The notes under the pieces are model-generated. The model did no database searches. It saw only the letters and a program-made list of their open reading frames with translations, and was not told the DNA's origin. Position numbers and translations under genes: made by a program. Positions 36,387-45,353 of a DNA stretch of 64,000 bases are shown here, piece after piece (the first letter of the stretch is position 1; every line of letters starts with the position of its first letter). Source of the DNA: Streptomyces sp. Ag109_O5-1 (GTDB lineage Bacteria; Actinomycetota; Actinomycetes; Streptomycetales; Streptomycetaceae); assembly GCF_003814875.1 (NCBI RefSeq), contig NZ_RKQF01000001.1, positions 11,408,001 to 11,472,000 on the forward strand, given 5' to 3'.

Positions 36387-37572
36387 ATGCACCGAATCTG
36401 GGCCGGCATAGACAGCGGCAAGACCCACCATCACTGCCTTGTCCGCAACGAAGGTGGCGAGACGCTCTTGTCCCGCCGCGTTGCCAACGACGAACCGGAG
36501 CTCCTGAAGCTCCTTGACGCCGTACTCGCTCTCGGCGATCAGGTGACCTGGGCGGTGGACATGGCCGGCGGTGAGCCCGCCCTGTTACTCGCCCTGCTCG
36601 TCAACCACGAGCAGGAAGTCCTCTACATTCCCGGCCGCGTGGTCAATCGGGCCAGTGACGGCTACCGCGGTGAGGGCAAGACCGATGCCCGCGACGCACT
36701 TGTCATCGCCGACCAGGCCCGTATCCGCTGCGACCTCCACACGCTGCGGCCCAGCGGCGAGACCACCATCGAACTCCGGCTGCTGACGAACCGCCGCGCC
36801 GACCTGGTCCGCGACCGCACCCGATCCATCAACCGGCTGCGCTCCGCCATGACCGGCATGTTCCCCGCGCTGGAACGTGCGCTCATTCTGACCAGCGCCG
36901 GACCGCTCGGTTTGCTGGCCGGCTACCAGACTCCGGCAGCCCTCCGCCGTCTCGGCACCGTTCGGCTCACCCGATGGCTGCGCGCCCGCGGCGTCGTCAG
37001 CCCCGAGGAACTCGCAAGGAAGGCGGTGGAGGCCGCAGAGCGGCAGCACACCGCCGTTCCTGGCGAGGCTGATCGCCCAACTCGTTCGGACGCTCGCCCA
37101 GGAGGTCCTGGCTCTGAACGAGAAAGTCGCCGAGGTCGACCGGCTCATCGAGGCCCGATTCCGCGCGCACGAGCTGGCTGAGATCGTGGCCAGCGTGCCC
37201 GGCATCGGCCCACTGCTGGGCGCCGAGTTCCTTGCCGCGATCGGCCCTGACCTTGCGGGCTTCGCCAGCCCGGACGGGCTGGCAGCATTCGCCGGCCTGG
37301 CGCCGGCGCCGAACGATTCCGGGAAGCGCAATGGCAACCTGCACCACCCCCGCCACTACCATCGGGGCCTCCAGCGCATCTTCTACATGTCAGCCCTGAC
37401 GAGTGTCCGCTACGCCCCCAACTCCCGGACGTTCTACGACCGCAAGCGCGCTGAGTGGAAACGCCATACCCAGGCCGTGATCGCCCTCGCCCGCCGCAGA
37501 GTCGACGTCCTGTGGGACCTGATCCGAGACCGGCGCCCCTACGAAGTGGTCCCGCCCCAGCCGACCGGCTAG
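36387..37572 (+). pseudogene. IS110-family transposase, frameshifted
   Basis: The first frame starts MHRIWAGIDSGKTHHHCLVR and carries the RuvC-like Asp (GIDSGK) and DARDALVIADQARIR (DEDD-type site). It breaks at about 37065, where two bases seem lost (TAVPGE then ALIAQLVRTLAQ). The second frame gives the C-terminal transposase_20 domain with the helix-hairpin-helix and catalytic Ser region (IVASVPGIGPLLGAEFLAAI, PNDSGKRNGNLHHPRHYHRG) to 37572. A single frameshift inactivates it unless translational slippage occurs. Confidence 0.88.
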
Positions 37573-38423
37573 TCCGGGCGATCATCCGACCGCCACAGCC
37601 AGCGCAAGGCATCAGGGAGCAGGACTCCACCGTGGTTGGGGCTGTGACCGCCGTCGCCCAGGACGAGGCGGAAGTCGTATCCGCCCTCCGCGAGTGCGGC
37701 CGCGACACGCAAGTTGTTGGCGAGCCAGTTCGCTTCGGGCTCGTTCCAGCGCAGGTCACGATGGCCCGCTTGCAGGAAGATGCGCAGTGGCTTGCGGGGA
37801 ACGCCGGGGATCAGTTCGGGGTACGGGTTGCCGCCTGGCATCTGCGTGAAGCTGGACAGGTACCCGATGACGCGGCGGAACTTGTCCGGGCGCAACCACG
37901 CTGCGGTAAAGGCGCAGTTGCCGCCGCTGCTGCCACCGCAGATGCCCCACCGATCAGGGTCCTCGGTGATCGTGTACCGCTGCGTGACCTCGGGAATGAT
38001 CTCGTCCAGGAGGAAACTGACGTACCGGTCGTCGAATGCGTCGTACTCGGTGTTGCGGTTCTTCGGGTCCTCGACGTCGGGGAAGATGCCGGGGTCGACG
38101 AACACGCCGATGGTGACCGGGATGTCGCCGCGGTGGACGAGGTTGTCCAGAACGATCGCACCGCGGACCTCTCCTTCGGGGTCCAGGTACCACCATCCGT
38201 CCTGGAACACCATCAGCGACGCCGGCTGTGCGGGGTCGTACTGGGCGGGCACGTGAACCCAGAACTTCCGGGAGGTACCCGGGTAGATCGGGCTGTCGTT
38301 CCAGTCGAACTCGACTGTCTCGCCGACAGGCACGCCGGGCTGGACAGCCGAGTCGGGGCCGTGGGCGTAGCGGACGTCCGACTGGTCGACCGGCAGCGGC
38401 TGGTAGGGCACCTCGATCGTCAC
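37569..38423 (-). CDS. Enterochelin esterase-like alpha/beta hydrolase
   Basis: A 284-residue esterase-D/Fes-like hydrolase. It has the oxyanion and strand segments SRKFWVHVPAQYDPAQPASL, MVFQDGWWYLDPEGEV, the nucleophile elbow GGSSGGNC (GxSxG) and a C-terminal His in GDGGHSPNHGG. No signal peptide is seen, so it acts in the cytoplasm; a siderophore or sugar ester could be the substrate, but no siderophore gene is near. GTG at 38421-38423 gives the usual N-terminus; GTG 24 bases upstream is an alternative. It overlaps the stop of the IS110 relic by four bases tail to tail. Confidence 0.85.
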   Translation of the reverse strand: MTIEVPYQPLPVDQSDVRYAHGPDSAVQPGVPVGETVEFDWNDSPIYPGTSRKFWVHVPAQYDPAQPASLMVFQDGWWYLDPEGEVRGAIVLDNLVHRGDIPVTIGVFVDPGIFPDVEDPKNRNTEYDAFDDRYVSFLLDEIIPEVTQRYTITEDPDRWGICGGSSGGNCAFTAAWLRPDKFRRVIGYLSSFTQMPGGNPYPELIPGVPRKPLRIFLQAGHRDLRWNEPEANWLANNLRVAAALAEGGYDFRLVLGDGGHSPNHGGVLLPDALRWLWRSDDRPD

Positions 38424-38532
38424 GCGGGCCAACCTAGGAGAGATCACGAGCCCTCTCAAAGGGGTTTAATGCCCATGTCTCACGGCTTGACTTCTCCATT
38501 GGGAAGCCACGTCGGCGTGGCGCGGCATTTGC

Positions 38533-38916
38533 CTACCAGATCCACATCCCGCCGAGGGGGGAAGTCCTACCGCTCTCGTCGACGCCGATCAGGTGCGCCG
38601 ACTCGGGCCCCAGGCTTGATCCTTCGTCCAGCGGGATGACGAAGCGATGCTCCCCGAAGTGCAGGGCGAGAATCCGTTCAGGATCCTCTTCACAGCCGTC
38701 TACGGTCTTACCGATGTAGCAGCGCATGAGGTCCAGTGACCCCGGTGCTGGGAAATGCCACTCGCGCCCCTCGTGGATGCCCAAGGGGTCACTCAAGGCC
38801 CGCAGTACTGGCCCATTGAAGTGCAGCTCGACGAAGTCGCGCACGAAAGACACAGCGCTGACCTCCAAGCCCACCAGCAGTTGGAGTCCTGCGGCCGCGT
38901 CGTTCTCGCTGTTCAC
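38533..38916 (-). CDS. Hypothetical protein, 127 residues
   Basis: A soluble protein with GLQLLVGLEVSAVSFVRDFV, ELHFNGPVLRALSDPLGIHE and RFVIPLDEGSSLGPESAHLI. It resembles single-domain Streptomyces proteins of unknown function with a beta-rich fold. GTG at 38914-38916 is chosen over the longer frame; no neighbour gives a clue. Confidence 0.7.
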   Translation of the reverse strand: MNSENDAAAGLQLLVGLEVSAVSFVRDFVELHFNGPVLRALSDPLGIHEGREWHFPAPGSLDLMRCYIGKTVDGCEEDPERILALHFGEHRFVIPLDEGSSLGPESAHLIGVDESGRTSPLGGMWIW

Positions 38917-39146
38917 AGGTCCATGCTGCCAGTGCCCTCTATCCACCCGATCATGCGCCTGGCCTACCGCTGGCCAACTACGGATCGGAAGGGCCGGCTA
39001 TCGGTCTTCATCACACTGCCCGTCGCATGCAACCGGCGGCATCAGAACGTCAGTTCGCGAATTGCCTCGAAATGGCCGTGACGCCCTCGAATCCGGCGCG
39101 TTTTTTAGAGCACCAGTGCCACCGCGACCCCCAGACGGAGGACACC

Positions 39147-39290
39147 ATGCATCCCGTTCCCGCCGCAGCGCGCCGGTCCCTCGGATTCGAACAGCAGCAG
39201 CCCGCTACTGGCCCTGCCGTCGCTGCCGTGCGGTGTGCCGGCGTCCCCGCACGCCGCGGAGCACAGGCGGATACGAGGCGGGCGGCATGA
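39147..39290 (+). CDS. Short peptide ORF, possible RiPP precursor
   Basis: A 47-residue frame (MHPVPAAARRSLGFEQQQPA to DTRRAA) with an excellent ribosome site (GGAGG, five bases before the ATG). Its stop overlaps the start of the exporter gene (ATGA). It sits where a precursor peptide would be expected before exporter and FxLD-type methyltransferase genes. It lacks an FxLD motif and is poor in Cys, Ser and Thr, so it may be a decayed precursor or just a leader peptide. Confidence 0.45.
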   Translation: MHPVPAAARRSLGFEQQQPATGPAVAAVRCAGVPARRGAQADTRRAA

Positions 39291-40774
39291 GTGACCCCAC
39301 GGATGCAGCCCAGGCAGAAAGCGACGTTCCGGCGCCGCGGTCCGCCCCGCTCCCGTTGCCGCCGGCCGAGGCACCGGCCGGCCCGCAGGACGGCGACGTG
39401 ACCGACGACCTGGAAGAGACGTACTGGTCCGCCCACGACGGCGCCTCCGCCAACGCCACCGTGTATCAGGTCCTCGCCCGCCTGCCCAAGATCACCCGGC
39501 TGATCGGGCGGCTCGCCTGGAAGGCCGACCGTACGGCGACCACGGTCGTCATCACCTGCCAACTCACCTCAGCCGCCATGGGCGCGTTCGGCCTGCTCGC
39601 CTCGGTCGCCGTCCGGCAGCACCTGTTCGCCCAGGGCCCGACCCCCGACCGCATGCGCGCCGCCATCCCGCAGGTCCTCGTCGTGGTCGGTTTCCTGTCC
39701 GCCCGCGCGCTGCTCGACACCGCCGTGGCGGTCGCCCAGGCACGGATCACCCCCAAGATCCGCACCGCGCTCGAAGTCGAATTCCTCCATCTCACCGCGC
39801 ACGTCCGCCTGGAAGCCGTCGAGGACTCCACGTGGCACGACGAGGTCTACCGGGCCAATGACCGGGGCCTGTTCTACGCACGCCAGATCGTCGGCCAGGT
39901 CATCTCTCTCGCCTCGGCCGCCCTCGCGCTCACCGGAACCGCCAGCGTCCTCAGCATCCTGCACCCGGCCCTGTTGCCCCTGCTCCTGCTGTCCGTGTTT
40001 CCCGTGGGCATGGCGGCCGTGCGCAGCGCCCGCACCCGCTTCCACTCCTTCAAACGGTGGAACGCGCTGCAGCGGCGGGTGCGGGTGTTCTCCTGGCTGC
40101 TGATCGACGTGGACGCGGCTTCCGAACTGCGCGTGGACACCGCCCAGGGCGCGCTGCTGGACGAGCACCACCGGCTGACAACCAAGATCGCGGAGGAGGA
40201 CACGCGGCTGGGCGTGAACGCCGCGCTGATCAACCTGGCCGGACGGGCGGTAGGCGGCATCGGCACCGGCATCACCTACACCGTGCTGGGCGCGATGTTG
40301 ATCGCCGGGTGGCTGCCCCTGCAGGCCGGGGCCGGGACCGTCCTGGCGATCCAGGCCGGACAGTCCGCGCTGACCCGGCTCGTCGACGTCGCCCACCTCG
40401 TCTACGAGCACGCCCTGTGGGTCGACGACCTCCTCGCCGTACAAGAGCACTGCCGTAAACTCCTCCAGCGCCAAACCGGACAGCCGACACCCCAGCACGC
40501 GAAGACGATCAGGCAACAACCGGCCGCAGCGGTGCCGGACACTGCCGTCGCGCGGGCCATGATGGTCGAACAACTCGAAGCCGACGGCGCATTGGGGCCG
40601 GGGCCGGTCCACGACGCCCTACTGGCGCTCCCACGCGAAGTACTCATGCCACAGGCGACCCAACCGGGGCACTCGAACGTCGGCGACCGAGACCGCGCGG
40701 TCCGCCGCCGTCTGCGGATCATCGAACTGCCATCGGCAGCGCTGCACCAACACCCGTTGACCTGCGAGGAGTGA
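39287..40774 (+). pseudogene. ABC exporter membrane domain lacking the ATPase, fused to a methyltransferase N-terminal fragment
   Basis: A 495-codon open frame. Residues about 75-370 form an ABC-type-1 exporter membrane domain (TTVVITCQLTSAAMGAFGLL, HDEVYRANDRGLFYARQIVG, AGAGTVLAIQAGQSALTRLV). Where the nucleotide-binding domain should start (LLQRQTGQPTP, about residue 400) it is missing: no Walker A, signature or Walker B is present. Instead residues about 418-455 (VARAMMVEQLEADGALGPGP, LLALPREVLMP) match the N-terminus of FxLD-system PCMT-like methyltransferases, followed by an unrelated tail. A deletion therefore fused two genes. The frame is intact and may be translated, but an ATP-driven exporter would need another ATPase. 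Confidence 0.8.
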
Positions 40775-40777
40775 TTT

Positions 40778-43051
40778 GTGGGATACACCCGGGACGACTG
40801 GTCCCAGCACTACGCCGACGCCCGCGACTTTCGCCGACTGGGGGACCAGGAGAAGACCCTGCTCGCCGAGCACGTACCGACCCCTGACAACTGGCGGGCG
40901 CTCGACGTCTGCTGCGGCACCGGTGAGCTGGCCGCCTATCTGGCCTCACTCGGCTACACCGTCGACGCCGCCGACTTCGCCGACGGCGCCCTGGAGCGGG
41001 CCCGGACGCACCATGCCGAGGCAACGGGGGTGCGCTGGCTGTGTCTGGACATCGAGCACGACGACCTGGCCGAACTCGACGAGGACGGATACGACCTCAT
41101 CACCATCCGGCTGGCCATCGCCTTCATCCACGATCGCGCCCGCGTCCTGCGCCGCCTGGCCGCACGACTGCGCGACAACGGGACACTCGTCGTCATCACC
41201 CCGACCGCTGACCACACACCCGATGAGCGTCGCCACATCGCATTGGGCGAAGACGAACTCGCGGCGCTCACCGACGGGTTCACCAAGGCCGAGCGATTCG
41301 ATACAGAGGGCCTGGCGGTGCTGCTCCTCGGCCGCGCGGAAGGATCGTTCAGCACCGAGGAGAAGCGGCGGCCCGATCCACAGGCCGTGTTCGGCGCCGC
41401 GGTCGTGGCCACCGACTCCTTCGGCAGAATCCTGCTGGGCCGCTCGCGGCGGGACATGTGGGAACTGCCCGGCGGCCGGGTCGAGACCGGCGAGAGTGCA
41501 ACAGCCGCCGCCGTACGGGAGCTGGCGGAGGAGACCGGGCTGACAGCACGCGTGCAGGACGCCTGCGTCATCACCGTCCTGCACGACGACCGCCTCGACG
41601 TGCGCCGCATCACCGCCGCCGTCCGCGTCACCAGCTGGAACGGCGAGCTCGGCCTGCCCGAGCCGCACCGCTTCGTACGCTGGGAGTGGCATGACCTGCA
41701 CACCCTGCCCACCCTCGGGAAGATCTTCACACCCTCCGCGCACACACTGGACGCGGTGTGGCCAGGAGCGCTGCCCGGCCTGCCGCCCGTCCACTCCTAC
41801 CCGTGCGCCGACACCGCCCCACCCGTGCCCGGTGAGCCGCCGGAGGCCTCACGGCTGCGGGCGCGGATGGCCGACACCGTGATCGGCAAAGGCTGGGCGC
41901 CCTCCCCGCGGCTCCAGACCGCGCTGCACCAGGTACCCCGGCACCGGTTCATGCCCGAGATCCCCCTGGAGACGGCCTACCACGACGACCTCGCTGTGGT
42001 GACCGTCCGGGAAGCCGACACGTCGGCAGTCAGCTCCGTGTCAGCGGCCTGGCTGCAGGCCGACATGATCGAACAGCTACAACTGGAGACGGGCATGACC
42101 GTGCTCGAAGTCGGCTCCGGCGGGTACAATGCCGAACTCCTCGCGCACGTCCTCGGCCCGCACGGCCGCGTGATCACCGTCGATCTCGACCCATACGTCG
42201 TCCACCGCACCACACGGCTATGCGCGGAAGCCGGCAGCGGCCGGGTCACCCCGGTCCTGGGCGACGGCTGCCTCGGCGCGCCCGCCCATGTCCCGGCCGG
42301 AGGCTTCGACGGCATCGTGATCACACACAACACGGCGGACATCGCACCGGCCTGGCGGCAGCAACTCGCCGACGGAGCCCGGCTGGTCGTACCACTGGAG
42401 ATCGGCGGCTACACCCGCTCCATCACCCTGACCCGACGCGGCGACACCCTTCAAGCTGAGCACTTCACGTTCTGCGGCTTCCTGCGAGACCGCGGCGCGG
42501 CCGCCCGCACCGCCCCGGCCGTCGAACTGGCCGGCGGTGAAGTCACGGTGCGGTGGGAAGACGGTGTCCCCGGCAACGTCAGCGGACTTGAGGAGGCGCT
42601 GCGCGGGCCGCGACTCGAAACAGGCACCGAAGTCGTCCTTCCCGGCCACACCAGCTTCGAGACCCTGCAGGTCTATGCCGCGACCACCCTGCCCGGCTTC
42701 TGCCGCCTGGCCGCCCCGGAAAGCTCGCAGCTCGTCTCTCAACGCGACGCCGCAGCAATCGTGGCCGACGGCTCCCTCGCCTACCTGGCCTGTATCCAGA
42801 TCCACAAGGCCGCCACACCCGCCGACTCCCGCTGGGAGTTCTTCATCCACGCCTACGGGCCAGCCGCGCAGGACCTCGCAGCCTGCTTCACCGCCTGCGT
42901 GCGGGACTGGGACCGCCACGTGCGCAAGACCGGCTATCCCTCCCTGACCGCTCACCCAGCCGGTACTCCAGACCAGCAGCTCCCGCCCGGCGACGTACTC
43001 GACAAGCCCGCCTCCCGCCTGGTCTTCCAGTGGCCAGGTCGAACCCCGTAA
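40778..43051 (+). CDS. Triple-fusion enzyme: class I methyltransferase-Nudix hydrolase-PCMT-like (FxLD system) methyltransferase
   Basis: A 757-residue protein. Residues about 1-190 are a class I methyltransferase (RALDVCCGTGELAAYLASLG). About 205-335 is a Nudix domain with a perfect Nudix box, GGRVETGESATAAAVRELAE followed by ETGL. About 360-757 is a protein-L-isoaspartate methyltransferase-like domain plus the C-terminal extension of FxLD-system enzymes (VSSVSAAWLQADMIEQLQLE, VLEVGSGGYNAELLAHVLGP, DGIVITHNTADIAPAWRQQL). Homologues methylate Asp in modified peptides to give aspartimides. No lanthionine synthetase or ATP-grasp ligase is in the window, so its substrate peptide is unclear. GTG 40778 follows GAGGAG. 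It is separated from the exporter remnant by three bases. Confidence 0.88.
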   Translation: MGYTRDDWSQHYADARDFRRLGDQEKTLLAEHVPTPDNWRALDVCCGTGELAAYLASLGYTVDAADFADGALERARTHHAEATGVRWLCLDIEHDDLAELDEDGYDLITIRLAIAFIHDRARVLRRLAARLRDNGTLVVITPTADHTPDERRHIALGEDELAALTDGFTKAERFDTEGLAVLLLGRAEGSFSTEEKRRPDPQAVFGAAVVATDSFGRILLGRSRRDMWELPGGRVETGESATAAAVRELAEETGLTARVQDACVITVLHDDRLDVRRITAAVRVTSWNGELGLPEPHRFVRWEWHDLHTLPTLGKIFTPSAHTLDAVWPGALPGLPPVHSYPCADTAPPVPGEPPEASRLRARMADTVIGKGWAPSPRLQTALHQVPRHRFMPEIPLETAYHDDLAVVTVREADTSAVSSVSAAWLQADMIEQLQLETGMTVLEVGSGGYNAELLAHVLGPHGRVITVDLDPYVVHRTTRLCAEAGSGRVTPVLGDGCLGAPAHVPAGGFDGIVITHNTADIAPAWRQQLADGARLVVPLEIGGYTRSITLTRRGDTLQAEHFTFCGFLRDRGAAARTAPAVELAGGEVTVRWEDGVPGNVSGLEEALRGPRLETGTEVVLPGHTSFETLQVYAATTLPGFCRLAAPESSQLVSQRDAAAIVADGSLAYLACIQIHKAATPADSRWEFFIHAYGPAAQDLAACFTACVRDWDRHVRKTGYPSLTAHPAGTPDQQLPPGDVLDKPASRLVFQWPGRTP

Positions 43052-43369
43052 CAGCTGGAACCGCGACAGCATCGGAGCCAACACCGACCGCTGCAGCGCT
43101 ACTGCCGCTTGAGGCGATCGCACCGGGCTGGTCATTGCCCTTCCAGGAGGTCGGACTGGTATGAAGGCGCTGACGGTGAGGAATGCCGGCGGCGGCAGTA
43201 CCAGGACGCGACGATCCGGTTGTGGGCCGACTGCGAGGCCGAGGGGCACAGGCCGTCCGGGCTTAGCTTCGGGGTCACGCAGGACGGCCGGTGGGCGCAG
43301 ACAGGCCGCACCGTCGGCAGCTGAGGCTGCATACGCGGCGCTCCCTGTACGTGCATCCGGCTGGAGCAC
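43052..43369 (+). other. Stretch with a 3' coding relic next to the IS256 copy
   Basis: Around 43190-43324 the plus strand reads RQYQDATIRLWADCEAEGHR then PSGLSFGVTQDGRWAQTGRT and a stop. It looks like the C-terminal end of a lost protein; the family is not recognised. No intact gene. Confidence 0.35.
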
Positions 43370-43377
43370 GATCATTG

Positions 43378-44799
43378 GATGGCGTCCCGTGAAGTGGTGT
43401 AGCCGGGCAGGGTCCCGGAACGCGCGGGTGTCTGCTCGGGGCGTGCATCCGCCGGCGGTGCATGCTCCCTGAACAAGGGCAGGCCATCGCGCAAGTCTCT
43501 CTGGTGAACGGGCAGTTCGACCGGAGGAGCACGCGATGGCCTTGTCCCAGTCTGAGCTGATGCGGCTGCTTGAGTCACTACGTCGGGCCGATGGAGTTGA
43601 AGCAATCAGGGTGGTGTGCGAGCGCATCCTGCAGGAGCTGATCGAGGCCGAGGCCACCGAGGTGATCGGTGCCGCGCCGCGCGAGCACTCCCAGACGCGC
43701 ACGACCTGGCGCAACGGGCACCGGGACAGGGTGCTGACCACGCAGGCCGGCGATCTGGACCTGAAGATCCCGAAGGTGCGGAGCGGGTCATTCTTCCCGT
43801 CGCTGCTGGAACGCCGGCGGCGGATCGACCGGGCGTTGTTCGCCGTGGTGATGGAGGCATACGTGCATGGTGTCTCGACCCGCTCGGTCGACGACCTGGT
43901 CAAAGCACTCGGTGCGGACAGCGGGATCTCCAAGTCCGAGGTCTCCCGCATCTGCGGTGAGCTGGACGAAGAACTGACCGCGTTCAAGGAGCGGCCGCTG
44001 GAGCACACCGTCTTCCCCTACGTCTTCCTGGACGCCACCTACTGCAAGGCCCGGGTCAACCACCGGATCGTCTCCCAGGCCGTGGTCATCGCCACCGGGA
44101 TCTCCGCCACCGGACACCGCGAGATCCTCGGGCTGATGGTCGGCGACAGTGAGTCGAAGCCGTTCTGGACGAAGTTCCTGCGCTCGCTGCGGGCCCGCGG
44201 CCTGGAGAACGTCCAGCTGGTCATCTCCGACAGCCACAGCGGTCTGGTGGCCGCGATCCGCACCGTTTTCCTCGGTGCGGCCTGGCAAAGGTGCCGGGTT
44301 CACTTCGTCCGGGACGTGTTCTCGGTGATCGAAAGGGGCTCCGGGGAGATGGTCGCCGCGACCATCCGCACCATCTTCGCGCAGACCACCGGTGAGCAGG
44401 TGCGCACCCAACTGAACGTGGTCGCCGACATGCTCGGACGGCAGTTCCCGCAGGTCAAGACGATGCTGCTGGATGCGGCAACGGACATCACCGCGTTCGC
44501 CGACTTCCCGCCGGCGCACTGGAAGAAGATCTGGTCGACCAACCCGCTGGAGCGGCTGAACCGGGAGATCAAACGGCGGGCCGACGTCGTCCAGGTCTTT
44601 CCCAACCCCGCCGCCCTTGACCGGCTCGCCGCCGCGGTCCTGGCCGAACTCCACGACGAATGGCAGGTCTTCGACCGCCGCTACTTCTCCGAAGCCTCCA
44701 TGGCCGAGCTCTTCACCACCAAGCCGGCCGAACCCGAAATCACCCCACAACCGGAACCGAAACAGCTGCCGTGACTACACCACCTCGCGGGACATGACC
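43378..44799 (+). mobile_element. IS256-family element, copy B, 1422 bp
   Basis: It is flanked by the 8-bp duplication GATCATTG at 43370-43377 and 44800-44807. It begins GATGGCGTCCC and ends GGGACATGACC, the same ends and length as copy A but in the opposite orientation, about 16 kb away. Different target duplications show that the two copies inserted separately. Confidence 0.93.
43536..44774 (+). CDS. IS256-family transposase, second copy
   Basis: The 412-residue protein is identical to that at 25939-27177, with all three acidic residues of the catalytic triad region present. GGAGGAGC precedes the ATG closely. Being intact, it could supply transposase for both copies. Confidence 0.96.
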   Translation: MALSQSELMRLLESLRRADGVEAIRVVCERILQELIEAEATEVIGAAPREHSQTRTTWRNGHRDRVLTTQAGDLDLKIPKVRSGSFFPSLLERRRRIDRALFAVVMEAYVHGVSTRSVDDLVKALGADSGISKSEVSRICGELDEELTAFKERPLEHTVFPYVFLDATYCKARVNHRIVSQAVVIATGISATGHREILGLMVGDSESKPFWTKFLRSLRARGLENVQLVISDSHSGLVAAIRTVFLGAAWQRCRVHFVRDVFSVIERGSGEMVAATIRTIFAQTTGEQVRTQLNVVADMLGRQFPQVKTMLLDAATDITAFADFPPAHWKKIWSTNPLERLNREIKRRADVVQVFPNPAALDRLAAAVLAELHDEWQVFDRRYFSEASMAELFTTKPAEPEITPQPEPKQLP

Positions 44800-44811
44800 G
44801 ATCATTGCCTC

Positions 44812-45135
44812 ATGCCCTCTCGGAGCCCCGCGCAGCTGCTTGCGGCCCATGTTCAATCTGTCCTGGGTGACGGTCCGTTTCCCCCGCCCCGCGGCTGGAC
44901 GCACATGGGCGCCGTCATCTGCGACGCCAGCTTCCATGCCCGGCGCCGCTACCGATCGACCCTCCTGCCGAGGCTTGTCCGGCTTCAGTCGGCGTGGCCT
45001 GACGCTGTCACGGTCCGCGGCTTCCAGGCAAGGATCACCACGGAAGATCTGGGAGTCGCCGATCTGTCGTCGCCGAGCGGCCAAGCCCCGCCGCAGCAGC
45101 CGCAGCGCGGGAGTGGACAGATGCAGCCCGGATAG
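44812..45135 (+). pseudogene. N-terminal fragment of a Streptomyces conserved protein, truncated
   Basis: The frame MPSRSPAQLLAAHVQSVLGD, then FHARRRYRSTLLPRLVRLQS and DAVTVRGFQARITTEDLGVA, resembles the start of longer helix-hairpin-helix type proteins of Streptomyces. After DLGVADLSS the match ends and a low-complexity tail leads to a stop at 45135. The IS256 copy ends only 12 bases before the ATG, so its promoter and ribosome site were displaced too. Identification is tentative. Bases 45136-45353 show nothing. Confidence 0.45.
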
Positions 45136-45353
45136 GTGGGCAATGACTCGGGGCTCTAGGCGGAGAAGGCTGCTGTTAGCCGACAACCCATCTACCTGGG
45201 GCTTCGTTGTTTCGTCACCGCAACCCCTCGATCTCACAGCCAGGTTGGAAGGTACTCAGTGTCGGCTGATCCGACGGCAGCGGGGCCGGACAGGATTGCC
45301 CCGCCCGGCCTCGCGGCTCGTCCCGGCGGACGACGTCCTCATGCGCGGGGCAT

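Noticed and set aside
25914..44799. Composite transposon made of the two IS256 copies
   Set aside because: Each copy has its own, different 8-bp target duplication (CGGCACAT and GATCATTG), so the copies inserted separately; a composite would share one duplication at its outer ends.
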